From: Pedobacter sp. L105
Lineage (GTDB): Bacteria; Bacteroidota; Bacteroidia; Sphingobacteriales; Sphingobacteriaceae
Assembly: GCF_009765875.1 (NCBI RefSeq)
Contig: NZ_LMUP01000004.1
Span: 186,001 to 250,000 of the forward strand
Length of the DNA: 64,000 nt
Reading direction: 5' to 3'
Positions 27,365 to 33,894 of the stretch are shown here, piece by piece. Within the stretch, counting starts at the first letter, position 1, and each line of letters begins with the position of its first letter. Position numbers and translations under genes: made by a program. The notes below the pieces were generated by a model. That model worked only from the letters and a program-made list of their open reading frames with translations. It searched no databases and was not told the origin of the DNA.

Positions 27365-28348
27365 ATGAACAAGATTAAAAACATTGCAGTATTAACTTCA
27401 GGCGGAGACGCTCCTGGAATGAATGCTGCCATAAGGGCAGTAGTAAGGGCTGGAATTTATTATGAATTAAATGTTTCTGGCGTATTAAGAGGATATGAAG
27501 GCCTGATTAACGGGGATTTCATGCCTATGGACCGGAAGTCTGTTGCTAATATTATACAGCGCGGCGGGACTATTCTGAAAACAGCTCGTAGTGATGAGTT
27601 CAGAACAAAAGAAGGAAGACAAAAAGCTTATGATCAGCTGAAAGCTCACGAAATTGATGCTTTGGTAGTGATAGGCGGGGATGGAACTTTTACCGGAGCC
27701 CACTTGTTTACTTCCGAGTTTGATTTTCCGGTTATAGGCTTGCCTGGTACCATTGATAATGACCTTGCAGGAACTGATTTTACTATTGGTTACGATACGG
27801 CAATCAATACTGTAGTGAATGCAATTGACAAGATACGTGATACGGCAGAATCTCACGACAGGCTTTTCATTGTTGAAGTAATGGGGCGTGATTCTGGTTT
27901 GATTGCTTTACGCAGCGGAATTGGTGTAGGTGCAGAAGCCATCATGATCCCTGAAGCCAATATGGGTGTTGAAGGTCTGATTAAAAGACTGGAGATCGGC
28001 CGTAAGGATAAATCTTCTAAAATCATTATTGTTGCAGAGGGAGATGAAGTTGGGGGAGCATTTAATGTAGGAGAAGTCCTGAAAGAGAATTTCCCGAATT
28101 ATGATATCAGGGTATCCGTACTGGGACACATTCAGCGCGGGGGCAAACCAAGTTGTATGGACAGGGTGCTGGCAAGCCGCTTTGGTGTTGCTGCTGTAGA
28201 AGGTTTGTTAAACGGACAAAAAGGAGACATGGTAGGGCAGGTGAATAAAGAAATTACATTTACTCCTTTTGACCATGCCATTAAACATATTGATGCAGAA
28301 GCCGTAACTCCGGTTTGGTTGAAATTGGTAGAGATCCTTTCCTTATAG
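27365..28348 (+). CDS. pfkA: ATP-dependent 6-phosphofructokinase
   Basis: 327 residues. It phosphorylates fructose 6-phosphate to fructose 1,6-bisphosphate, a control point of glycolysis. Motifs: TSGGDAPGMNAAIRAVVR (nucleotide loop), VIGGDGTFTGA, LPGTIDNDLAGTDFTIGYDTA (catalytic Asp in TIDND), VEVMGRDSGLIAL and GHIQRGGKPSCMDR. The GGDGT form with Gly after Asp is the ATP-dependent, not the pyrophosphate-dependent, type. It lies 8 bp after the dsbD-like gene and probably shares its mRNA. Downstream is a complex hairpin array (28362-28698). Confidence 0.96.
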   Translation: MNKIKNIAVLTSGGDAPGMNAAIRAVVRAGIYYELNVSGVLRGYEGLINGDFMPMDRKSVANIIQRGGTILKTARSDEFRTKEGRQKAYDQLKAHEIDALVVIGGDGTFTGAHLFTSEFDFPVIGLPGTIDNDLAGTDFTIGYDTAINTVVNAIDKIRDTAESHDRLFIVEVMGRDSGLIALRSGIGVGAEAIMIPEANMGVEGLIKRLEIGRKDKSSKIIIVAEGDEVGGAFNVGEVLKENFPNYDIRVSVLGHIQRGGKPSCMDRVLASRFGVAAVEGLLNGQKGDMVGQVNKEITFTPFDHAIKHIDAEAVTPVWLKLVEILSL

Positions 28349-28375
28349 GTTAAAAGGATTTATCTGGCTTCGCTG

Positions 28376-28463
28376 AAAAAACAGATGTACTCTTTTGTTG
28401 CTGAAACCTTCGCTCGCTGCGCTTGCAAAATTTCGAGGCAACAAAAGAGTACACCTGTTTTTT
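28376..28463. repeat. Long hairpin A (conserved-loop family)
   Basis: The stem pairs 28376-28401 with 28438-28463: AAAAAACAG, one A/C mismatch, then TGTACTCTTTTGTTGC with its exact complement, 26 positions in all. The 36-base loop (28402-28437) begins TGAAACCTTCGC and ends GCAAAATTTCGAG, with an inner GAAA/TTTC pairing. A and T runs at the base let it terminate transcripts from either side. Confidence 0.85.
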
Positions 28464-28532
28464 TTGGATTATCCATTATAAAGCGCTTTATAGCAAGGCT
28501 GCCCGGAAGATCCTATAGGAGAAGCTTAAAAA
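28458..28532. repeat. Spacer repeat R1
   Basis: First of two direct copies of a unit of about 75 bp. It starts with T8-GGATTATCC, contains the 14-nt perfect palindrome ATAAAGCGCTTTAT and the 10-nt palindrome TCCTATAGGA, and ends GAAGCTTAAAAA. Confidence 0.85.
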
Positions 28533-28540
28533 GTACAAGG

Positions 28541-28616
28541 TTTTTTTTGGGATTATACATTATAAAGTGCTTTATAGCATGGCTGCCTGGAAGATCCCAT
28601 AGGAGAAGCTTAAAAA
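28541..28616. repeat. Spacer repeat R2
   Basis: Second direct copy, starting 83 bp after R1, with a few substitutions and one inserted G. The palindromes have decayed to ATAAAGTGCTTTAT and TCCCATAGGA. Between R1 and R2 only AAAAAGTACAAGG remains where a hairpin would be expected. Confidence 0.85.
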
Positions 28617-28698
28617 AATGATGGTGTTGTATGACGGCCTAGAAATTTTGTGAACATAGCGAACAAAGGTTTCAGCCGGAATACAATACCATCATTTT
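28615..28698. repeat. Long hairpin B (conserved-loop family, inverted)
   Basis: Stem 28615-28638 with 28675-28698: 22 of 24 positions pair, one of them G-T, and a 2-base mismatch sits next to CGGC/GCCG. On the minus strand the 36-base loop reads TGAAACCTTTGTTCGC...ACAAAATTTCTAG, the same loop as hairpin A in opposite orientation. It probably terminates the NT5C gene from one side and pfkA read-through from the other. Confidence 0.85.
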
Positions 28699-28727
28699 AA
28701 AATAAGATAATTATCCTTTACAGGCTG

Positions 28728-29246
28728 CTATAAAAGCTTTTCCAGTACCTGCTGCCAGGTATCTACCCTTTCATAATCTGTGACCAGCATATTGTGCGGT
28801 GATGAAAACAGCAGTTTCCTTCCGTCAAAACCTGAGAAATTTTTAATACGGTCATCAATTAATACATCAGCTTTAATAATTTTATCACCACAGAACACAA
28901 TGTTTTTCCAGGATATGAAGGGGAAATGTTCTCCCAGCCAGTCAATTTTATCTTCCAGGGATTTGGGAAATTCTATAGCAGCAGAAACGATGTATACCTC
29001 ATGCTTTTCCTGAAGTTTTTTTAATGCATCAATACTGCCTTCAATAACCGGCAGATCCCTAAAAAACCCTCTTTCATTGATATAGTCAAACCATTTATGG
29101 TTAATATGCTCGGGTACATGGTGATAGATTTCATTCCCCGGATCAATAATCGTGTCAATAGGGATTCCATAGTCACGGTTATAGAGTTTAATAAATTTAC
29201 TAATCGGATCGGCTAATACTTCATCCATGTCTATAGCTATTCTCAT
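28728..29246 (-). CDS. 5'(3')-deoxyribonucleotidase (NT5C-type HAD)
   Basis: 172 residues. The HAD-superfamily nucleophile motif is at the N-terminus (IAIDMDEVLADP, Asp6 and Asp8). Later motifs are VYIVSAAIEFPKSLEDK (motif II Ser/Thr) and ADVLIDDRIKNF (motif IV acidic pair). This is the compact NT5C type that removes phosphate from deoxynucleoside monophosphates. Its promoter should lie in the 160 bp before rpsP, which is divergent. Substrate specificity is inferred from family only. Confidence 0.85.
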   Translation of the reverse strand: MRIAIDMDEVLADPISKFIKLYNRDYGIPIDTIIDPGNEIYHHVPEHINHKWFDYINERGFFRDLPVIEGSIDALKKLQEKHEVYIVSAAIEFPKSLEDKIDWLGEHFPFISWKNIVFCGDKIIKADVLIDDRIKNFSGFDGRKLLFSSPHNMLVTDYERVDTWQQVLEKLL

Positions 29247-29318
29247 CTCTCTTTTTTAGGGTAAATATCTCCAATTAGAAGGTAAATTCAGAACAATTGA
29301 ATTTAAAATTCAGGCATC

Positions 29319-29349
29319 TTGCTAATCATTAGTATTTTACTTACTTTTG
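29319..29349 (+). promoter_or_regulatory. Promoter of rpsP (-33 TTG, -7 TACTTTTG)
   Basis: TTG at 29319-29321, 20 bp, then TACTTTTG at 29342-29349: both elements and spacing fit the Bacteroidota primary sigma factor. It is followed by a GC-richer leader of about 50 nt (start near 29355) before the rpsP ATG. It is the best promoter match I found in the window. Confidence 0.65.
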
Positions 29350-29406
29350 CGTCCCCGCAAGCATGAAGCTCCGGGAACTATGTTGAATACATAAACTTAT
29401 AAAAGA

Positions 29407-29970
29407 ATGGCAACTAAAATCAGATTGCAAAGATTCGGTAAAAAAGGAAAACCTTTTTTCCACGTAGTGGTAGCAGATTCACGCTCACCAAGAGATGGTA
29501 AATTTATTGAGCGTTTAGGTTCATACAACCCAAACACCAATCCTGCAACTATCGAAATCAATTTCGAAAAAACATTAGACTGGGTTAACAAAGGTGCACA
29601 ACCTACGGATACTTGTCGCGCAATTCTTTCTTACAAAGGTGTTTTATACATGAAACACTTAGAAGGCGGTGTAAAAAAAGGTGCTTTAACTACTGAACAG
29701 GCTGATGCTAAATTTGCAGCATGGTTAGAAGCTAAAGATGGTAAAATCGAAGGTAAAAAAGACGGCCTGACTAAATCTAAAGATGAAGTTAAAAAAGCTG
29801 CCCTTGCTGCTGAGACTAAGAAAAACGCTGATCGTGGCGCGGCTCTTGCCATCAAAAATGCACCAGTTGAAGAAGTTGCTGCTGAAGAAGCAACAGCTGA
29901 ATCAACAGAAGAAACTGCTGAAGCTGTAGAAGCTCCTGCAACAGAAGAAAACACGGAAGAACAAGCATAG
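29407..29970 (+). CDS. rpsP: 30S ribosomal protein S16 with long C-terminal tail
   Basis: 187 residues, about twice the usual 80-90. The first 85 or so are standard S16 ([43 protein letters not shown]). The tail starts Lys-rich ([17 protein letters not shown]) and ends in an Ala/Glu/Thr-rich acidic stretch ([15 protein letters not shown]...). Such tails are known in Bacteroidota S16. It assembles early in the 30S body. It has its own promoter and a terminator-like hairpin at 29991-30032, and leads the rpsP-rimM-trmD-rplS cluster. Confidence 0.95.
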   Translation: MATKIRLQRFGKKGKPFFHVVVADSRSPRDGKFIERLGSYNPNTNPATIEINFEKTLDWVNKGAQPTDTCRAILSYKGVLYMKHLEGGVKKGALTTEQADAKFAAWLEAKDGKIEGKKDGLTKSKDEVKKAALAAETKKNADRGAALAIKNAPVEEVAAEEATAESTEETAEAVEAPATEENTEEQA

Positions 29971-29990
29971 TATTTTGTAATTCTTAATGA

Positions 29991-30032
29991 TAGCGAAGAA
30001 TCCTTCCCTGAAGGTTTTCTTCGCTATTTTTA
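29991..30032 (+). terminator. Terminator or attenuator between rpsP and rimM
   Basis: TAGCGAAGAA (29991-30000) pairs with the complement TTCTTCGCTA (30017-30026), with an inner CCTT/AAGG stem, followed by T-rich sequence. It would let S16 be made in excess over RimM and TrmD, as is needed. Confidence 0.75.
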
Positions 30033-30059
30033 TTTAATGAATATCTGATTAGATCAATT

Positions 30060-30587
30060 ATGACACACGAAGAGGCATTTTATATCGGTTATATTACCAA
30101 AACAAAGGGATTAAAGGGGGAAGTACAGCTTTACTTTGAATATGATGAACCTGATCTGCTGGATCTGGATGTTATTTTTGCTGATATGAATGGTAAGATG
30201 GTTCCTTTTTTTGTTGCGTCCTGTAAACTGCAGGCCAATAATACGGGCTATATGTACTTTGATGATATTGATCATATCGATAAGGCGCAGCCTTTGGTGA
30301 GGAAGAAGATTTATCTTCCGCTAACTAAACAGCCGGACAGGAGCGATGATGATTTTCATTACAATGATCTGAAAGGTTTCATTGCCTCCGATAAAACACA
30401 TGGTGAACTAGGCGAGATTATTGAAATCAATGAATATCCCCAGCAATTTGTCGCTACTGTTTCTTATCAGAATAAAGAAATCCTGTTCCCTTTGAATGAC
30501 GATATGATCATTGAAATTGATGAGGATGAAGGTACGCTGCTGGTTGACCTTCCTGACGGATTACTGGATCTTTACCTTTCAAATTAA
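30060..30587 (+). CDS. rimM: Ribosome maturation factor RimM
   Basis: 175 residues. RimM binds S19 and helps 30S maturation. The N-terminal RimM barrel has [22 protein letters not shown], and the C-terminal PRC-barrel has [31 protein letters not shown] and the closing LPDGLLDLY. It starts 90 bp after rpsP; trmD follows 10 bp later. Confidence 0.93.
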   Translation: MTHEEAFYIGYITKTKGLKGEVQLYFEYDEPDLLDLDVIFADMNGKMVPFFVASCKLQANNTGYMYFDDIDHIDKAQPLVRKKIYLPLTKQPDRSDDDFHYNDLKGFIASDKTHGELGEIIEINEYPQQFVATVSYQNKEILFPLNDDMIIEIDEDEGTLLVDLPDGLLDLYLSN

Positions 30588-30597
30588 TATTATCATT

Positions 30598-31275
30598 ATG
30601 CGTTTTGACATCATCACTGTTTTACCAGATCTGCTGCAGAGTCCGTTTGCACATTCTATACTGCAAAGGGCGCAAACAAAAGGTATTGCCGAAATTGTAG
30701 TGCACAGCCTGAGGGATTATTCTACCAATAAGCAGCGTAGCGTAGACGATTACCCTTATGGCGGCGGGAGTGGTATGGTGATGTCCATTGAGCCTTTTGC
30801 GCGCTGTATAGAGGCTTTAAAGGAGCAAAGGACATATGATGAAATTATCTTTATGAGCCCTGACGGAATAACGTTGAACCAGACTATTGCCAATGAGCTG
30901 TCGGGCAAGGGAAATATCATGATTCTCTGCGGACATTATAAGGGAATAGATCAGCGGATCAGGGATATTTATGTGACGCGTGAAATTTCTATCGGGGATT
31001 ATGTGTTATCCGGCGGCGAGCTTCCTGCCGCGGTATTGGTAGATGCGATTGTCAGGTTAATACCTGGTGTATTGAACGACGAAACCTCTGCTTTGTCGGA
31101 TAGTTTCCAGGGAGGCTTACTCGACGCGCCTGTGTATACACGTCCGGCTGACTGGAAAGGGCACCTTGTTCCGGAAATTTTATTGAGTGGTCATGAGTCT
31201 AAAATAAATAACTGGAGGCATGAACAAGCTTTGGCGCGCACTCAGCGGCTTAGACCGGATATTTTAGAAGATTAA
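30598..31275 (+). CDS. trmD: tRNA (guanine-N1)-methyltransferase TrmD
   Basis: 225 residues from the ATG at 30598; an in-frame extension to 30511 would overlap rimM and is not conserved. It methylates G37 of tRNAs using S-adenosylmethionine. The trefoil-knot (SPOUT) signature is complete: [41 protein letters not shown] and the later [16 protein letters not shown]. The start follows rimM by 10 bp. Confidence 0.95.
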   Translation: MRFDIITVLPDLLQSPFAHSILQRAQTKGIAEIVVHSLRDYSTNKQRSVDDYPYGGGSGMVMSIEPFARCIEALKEQRTYDEIIFMSPDGITLNQTIANELSGKGNIMILCGHYKGIDQRIRDIYVTREISIGDYVLSGGELPAAVLVDAIVRLIPGVLNDETSALSDSFQGGLLDAPVYTRPADWKGHLVPEILLSGHESKINNWRHEQALARTQRLRPDILED

Positions 31276-31452
31276 TCTTCCCCTGTTTTAATGTTTTAAC
31301 ATGTAACTTTCCGGATACACTTCTTCTTTTCTGTTTAAAATAATTTTTTCTCGTTTATTTTATTTTTAAATGAAATTGTTTCTATATTTACGAAATTAAT
31401 TCCTGAGGGCGTTCTCGGGTATTCTAATAGGTTGTAAATAATTTCAAAGTGT

Positions 31453-31725
31453 ATGAACAAAAATGTTGAAAAATATAAGATTAATGATTTTTTAGACAAG
31501 CTTACTGTTAAAGAGTATAAATTCGCAATGAAGGTTATACCTGAAATCCTTGATGTTTCTATGAACACCTTTCATAATTATCGTAGGATCAAGGTTGGCG
31601 AGCCTCAGGACATTCCTTACGAAAAAGTTAAATTAATGGAAATATTATTTGGGGTTAAAAGCGGCGCGCTGGAAAACGTTGAAATGAAAGGGAAAAGCCT
31701 TGCTGAATTGTTTAAGGCACAATAA
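31453..31725 (+). CDS. Small HTH-like hypothetical protein between trmD and rplS
   Basis: 90 residues, not assigned to a named family. The core (residues about 25-65: MKVIPEILDVSMNTFHNYRR, then DIPYEKVKLMEILFG) has the look of a helix-turn-helix in which SMNTFHNYRR would be the recognition helix, followed by a short helix and a basic tail. Similar small proteins occur in Bacteroidota. It is preceded by 177 bp of AT-rich DNA with a near -7 box TATATTTA (31383-31390). It separates trmD from rplS, which are adjacent in many bacteria. A DNA-binding role is inference. Confidence 0.6.
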   Translation: MNKNVEKYKINDFLDKLTVKEYKFAMKVIPEILDVSMNTFHNYRRIKVGEPQDIPYEKVKLMEILFGVKSGALENVEMKGKSLAELFKAQ

Positions 31726-31835
31726 GTGACTCAAAAGAGTTGGGTTACCTGGAAGGCTTGAATATAATTCTTATGGAATTTGCGGTGTTATGTGGAAAAA
31801 AATAAAAATCACTTTTTTTTATAAAATAAATTTCC

Positions 31836-31843
31836 TAATATTG
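31836..31843 (+). promoter_or_regulatory. Candidate -7 box for rplS
   Basis: TAATATTG differs from TAnnTTTG at one position; it ends 46 bases before the rplS ATG, and a T-rich stretch lies about 20 bp upstream. It suggests rplS is transcribed separately from trmD. Confidence 0.4.
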
Positions 31844-31889
31844 CAGTCCGATTTTAAACAACAAAAAGTCGGCTTAATAGCTTAAAATC

Positions 31890-32237
31890 ATGGATTTAGT
31901 AAAATTTGTTGAAGAGCAGGTAATCGCAAAGAACGAGTTTCCTGTATTCAAATCAGGAGATACAGTGAGTGTTCACTATAAAATTCGCGAAGGTAATAAA
32001 GAACGTATTCAAATTTACCAAGGCGTGGTCTTACAACGTAACAGCGTAGGTGCTAATGAGACATTTACAGTTCGTAAAATGTCTAACGGTGTTGGTGTGG
32101 AACGTATCTTCCCTATCAATTCCCCAAACATTGCTAAAATAGAAGTTAACAGTCACGGTAAAGTGCGTAGAGCTAAATTATTCTACCTGCGTGAATTGAC
32201 TGGTAAAGCTGCTCGTATCAAGTCTAAAAGAGTTTAA
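31890..32237 (+). CDS. rplS: 50S ribosomal protein L19
   Basis: 115 residues, normal length. L19 lies at the subunit interface. Signature regions are [59 protein letters not shown] and [24 protein letters not shown] terminator follows at 32262-32293. Confidence 0.97.
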   Translation: MDLVKFVEEQVIAKNEFPVFKSGDTVSVHYKIREGNKERIQIYQGVVLQRNSVGANETFTVRKMSNGVGVERIFPINSPNIAKIEVNSHGKVRRAKLFYLRELTGKAARIKSKRV

Positions 32238-32261
32238 TTTTAATAACTCTTCAAAAAATAT

Positions 32262-32293
32262 AGCCTTCCTGATGATATCGGGGAGGCTTTTTT
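32262..32293 (+). terminator. Terminator after rplS
   Basis: AGCCTTCC pairs with GGGAGGCT (one mismatch) around an 11-base loop, followed by six T. Confidence 0.8.
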
Positions 32294-32493
32294 GTGGTTA
32301 AAAAACTGGCTATAAAGCTACTGCAATGAATATCCATGACTTCTGTGCGGCTTTACTTGATAACTAATTAGTCTGGATGAATTTTTATAGCAATGAACTG
32401 TGAGGCTCCTGTAACGGATAATCAGTCCTATCTGTATCTTGTTAGTGGATTTGTTTGGGGGATTTTATAAGCCACGTTGCTACAGATGATCTT

Positions 32494-32579
32494 AAAAAAA
32501 ACAAAGATGCCCTTTTGCTGCCTAGGAATTTTGCCTCTTCAGGCAAAGGTTCCAGCAACAAAAGGGCATACTTGTTTTT
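32494..32579. repeat. Long hairpin C (conserved-loop family, inverted)
   Basis: The outer stem has an A/T-rich base (AAAAACAA / TTGTTTTT), a 2-base mismatch, ATGCCCTTTTG with its exact complement, and a small bulge. On the minus strand the loop begins TGGAACCTTTGCC and ends GGCAAAATTCCTAG. GGAA/TTCC replaces the GAAA/TTTC of hairpins A, B and D, and TTTGCC/GGCAAA makes a perfect inner stem. It is placed to terminate the psd transcript. Confidence 0.85.
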
Positions 32580-32598
32580 AAGCGAAGCTTGTAAAAGC

Positions 32599-33285
32599 TT
32601 ATACGATTTTAAGTTTAGCAACTGGTTCGGCCAGTTCAGCCAGTACCGTAATACCGCCTTTAACCATCTGGTTTAACTCCAGATTGACCTTAGTGCCTAT
32701 AGGAAGAAAAATATCAACCCTGGAACCGAATTTAATGAAGCCAAATTCCTTACTCTGTTCAACTTGATCACCTTCTTTAAGGTACCATACAATCCGTCTG
32801 GCTAATGCACCGGCAATTTGTCTGAACAGTACCGGTGTTCCGTTTTCGTGCTCTACAACCACTGTGGTGCGCTCATTTTCAGTTGATGACTTCGGGTTCC
32901 AGGCGGCAAGATATTTTCCAGGATGATATTTGAAAAATTTAACAACACCGGATATGGGATTTCTGTTGATATGTACATTTACAGGAGACATAAAAATAGA
33001 AACCTGTAATCTTCTATCTTTAAAATATTCGGCTTCTGTAGTTTCCTCAATTACTACAACCTTTCCATCGGCAGGACAGATCACGAGATTCCTGCCGGTT
33101 TCGAATTTCCTTGATGGATTCCTGAAGAATTGCAGTACGGTGATGAATAAAGCGAATGAAGCGATGTAAGCCACCCATCTTAACCAGAAGATGTCAGCAA
33201 AGCGGTAGTCAATTACAGCGTTCAGGACGAAGATAAAAAGCAATGAAACTGCTATAGTTGTATAACCTTCTTTGTGTATTGTCAT
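32599..33285 (-). CDS. psd: Phosphatidylserine decarboxylase proenzyme (short type)
   Basis: 228 residues, the short Psd type. One or two N-terminal membrane helices (about 8-55) precede the catalytic part (ICPADGKVVVIEE, SIFMSPVNVHINRNPISG). Self-cleavage at the Gly-Ser of KFGSRVDIF would create the pyruvoyl group; Phe before Gly-Ser replaces the Leu usual in LGST. It makes phosphatidylethanolamine. It is the last gene of a minus-strand group with hpt and the GT51 gene. Confidence 0.93.
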   Translation of the reverse strand: MTIHKEGYTTIAVSLLFIFVLNAVIDYRFADIFWLRWVAYIASFALFITVLQFFRNPSRKFETGRNLVICPADGKVVVIEETTEAEYFKDRRLQVSIFMSPVNVHINRNPISGVVKFFKYHPGKYLAAWNPKSSTENERTTVVVEHENGTPVLFRQIAGALARRIVWYLKEGDQVEQSKEFGFIKFGSRVDIFLPIGTKVNLELNQMVKGGITVLAELAEPVAKLKIV

Positions 33286-33328
33286 TGTTAAAATGTGTTT
33301 TTACAAATTTGTGAAAAATTTACCGGAA

Positions 33329-33886
33329 TCAGTGTAGGGAATCACCATCCTGAACCAGGGAATAGATATCCTTAAGATTTCTTCCCAGTCCATTATAATC
33401 AAGCCCGTAACCAACAACAAAGTTATTGGGGATTTCAAATCCGATATATTCCAATTCTTTAATGGATGTCTGTATGGCGGCTGGCTTATAGAGTAAGGTG
33501 CAAACGCGAATAGAAGCTGGTTGCTGCAAATAGACCTTTTCCAATAAATAGGTTAGGGTAAAACCGGTGTCTACGATATCCTCTACGAGCACCACATGGC
33601 GGTTATGCAAATTATCGGGTAATCCAAAAGCTTCTTTGATGACAGCTTTACTTTCTGTTCCTTCATAGGAAGAAATTTTGATAAAGCCTACTTCACAGGG
33701 AACATCTACTTCTTTAAGCAGATCGGCCATAAATAAAAAGCTGCCGTTCAAAACACCGATGAAAACAGGGCACTTGTCTTCGTAATCAATATTTAACTGT
33801 ATACCAATTAAGCGGGTGCGTTTATTGATGTCATCGTTCGGTATGAATCTGCTGAACATTTTATCTCCAACCTCAATTGTGCTCAT
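33329..33886 (-). CDS. hpt: Hypoxanthine phosphoribosyltransferase
   Basis: 185 residues. It salvages hypoxanthine and guanine to nucleotides. The PRPP-binding motif is VVLVEDIVDTGFTLTYLLEKV; the N-terminal flexible loop (VGFIKISSYEG) and the C-terminal VVGYGLDYNGLGRNL, with its purine-contacting Asp, are present. It lies 8 bp after the GT51 gene and 43 bp before psd on the same strand. Confidence 0.93.
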   Translation of the reverse strand: MSTIEVGDKMFSRFIPNDDINKRTRLIGIQLNIDYEDKCPVFIGVLNGSFLFMADLLKEVDVPCEVGFIKISSYEGTESKAVIKEAFGLPDNLHNRHVVLVEDIVDTGFTLTYLLEKVYLQQPASIRVCTLLYKPAAIQTSIKELEYIGFEIPNNFVVGYGLDYNGLGRNLKDIYSLVQDGDSLH

Positions 33887-33894
33887 GCTGTGAT

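Larger units (their letters stand above)
28349..28727. other. Intergenic hairpin array between pfkA and NT5C
   Basis: 379 bp between convergent genes. Order: shared flank ATCTGGCTTCGCTGAAAAAA (28362-28381), hairpin A (28376-28463), spacer copy R1 (28458-28532), a short A5...T8 remnant (28528-28548), spacer copy R2 (28541-28616) and inverted hairpin B (28615-28698). A 78-codon frame across it merely reads the repeats and is not a gene. Confidence 0.8.
32238..32598. other. Intergenic region between rplS and psd, with hairpin C
   Basis: 361 bp between convergent genes. It holds the rplS terminator (32262-32293), about 170 bp of featureless AT-rich DNA, the module GTTGCTACAGATGATCTTAA (32477-32496), which nearly recurs at 42368-42386, and hairpin C (32494-32579). 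The flank AAGCGAAGCTTGTAAAAGCT after it is a diverged form of the flanks at hairpins A and E. Confidence 0.7.

Noticed and set aside
28385..28621. 78-codon plus-strand frame in the pfkA/NT5C spacer
   Set aside because: It only reads hairpin A and the two spacer copies, and its apparent internal protein repeat comes from R1/R2. No start context or family similarity.
28349..28727. CRISPR array interpretation of the duplicated spacers
   Set aside because: Only two repeats of about 75 bp, no regularly spaced short repeats with unique spacers, and no cas genes nearby.
32455..32676. 73-codon plus-strand frame across hairpin C
   Set aside because: It runs through the hairpin and into the 3' end of psd on the opposite strand; composition is not protein-like.
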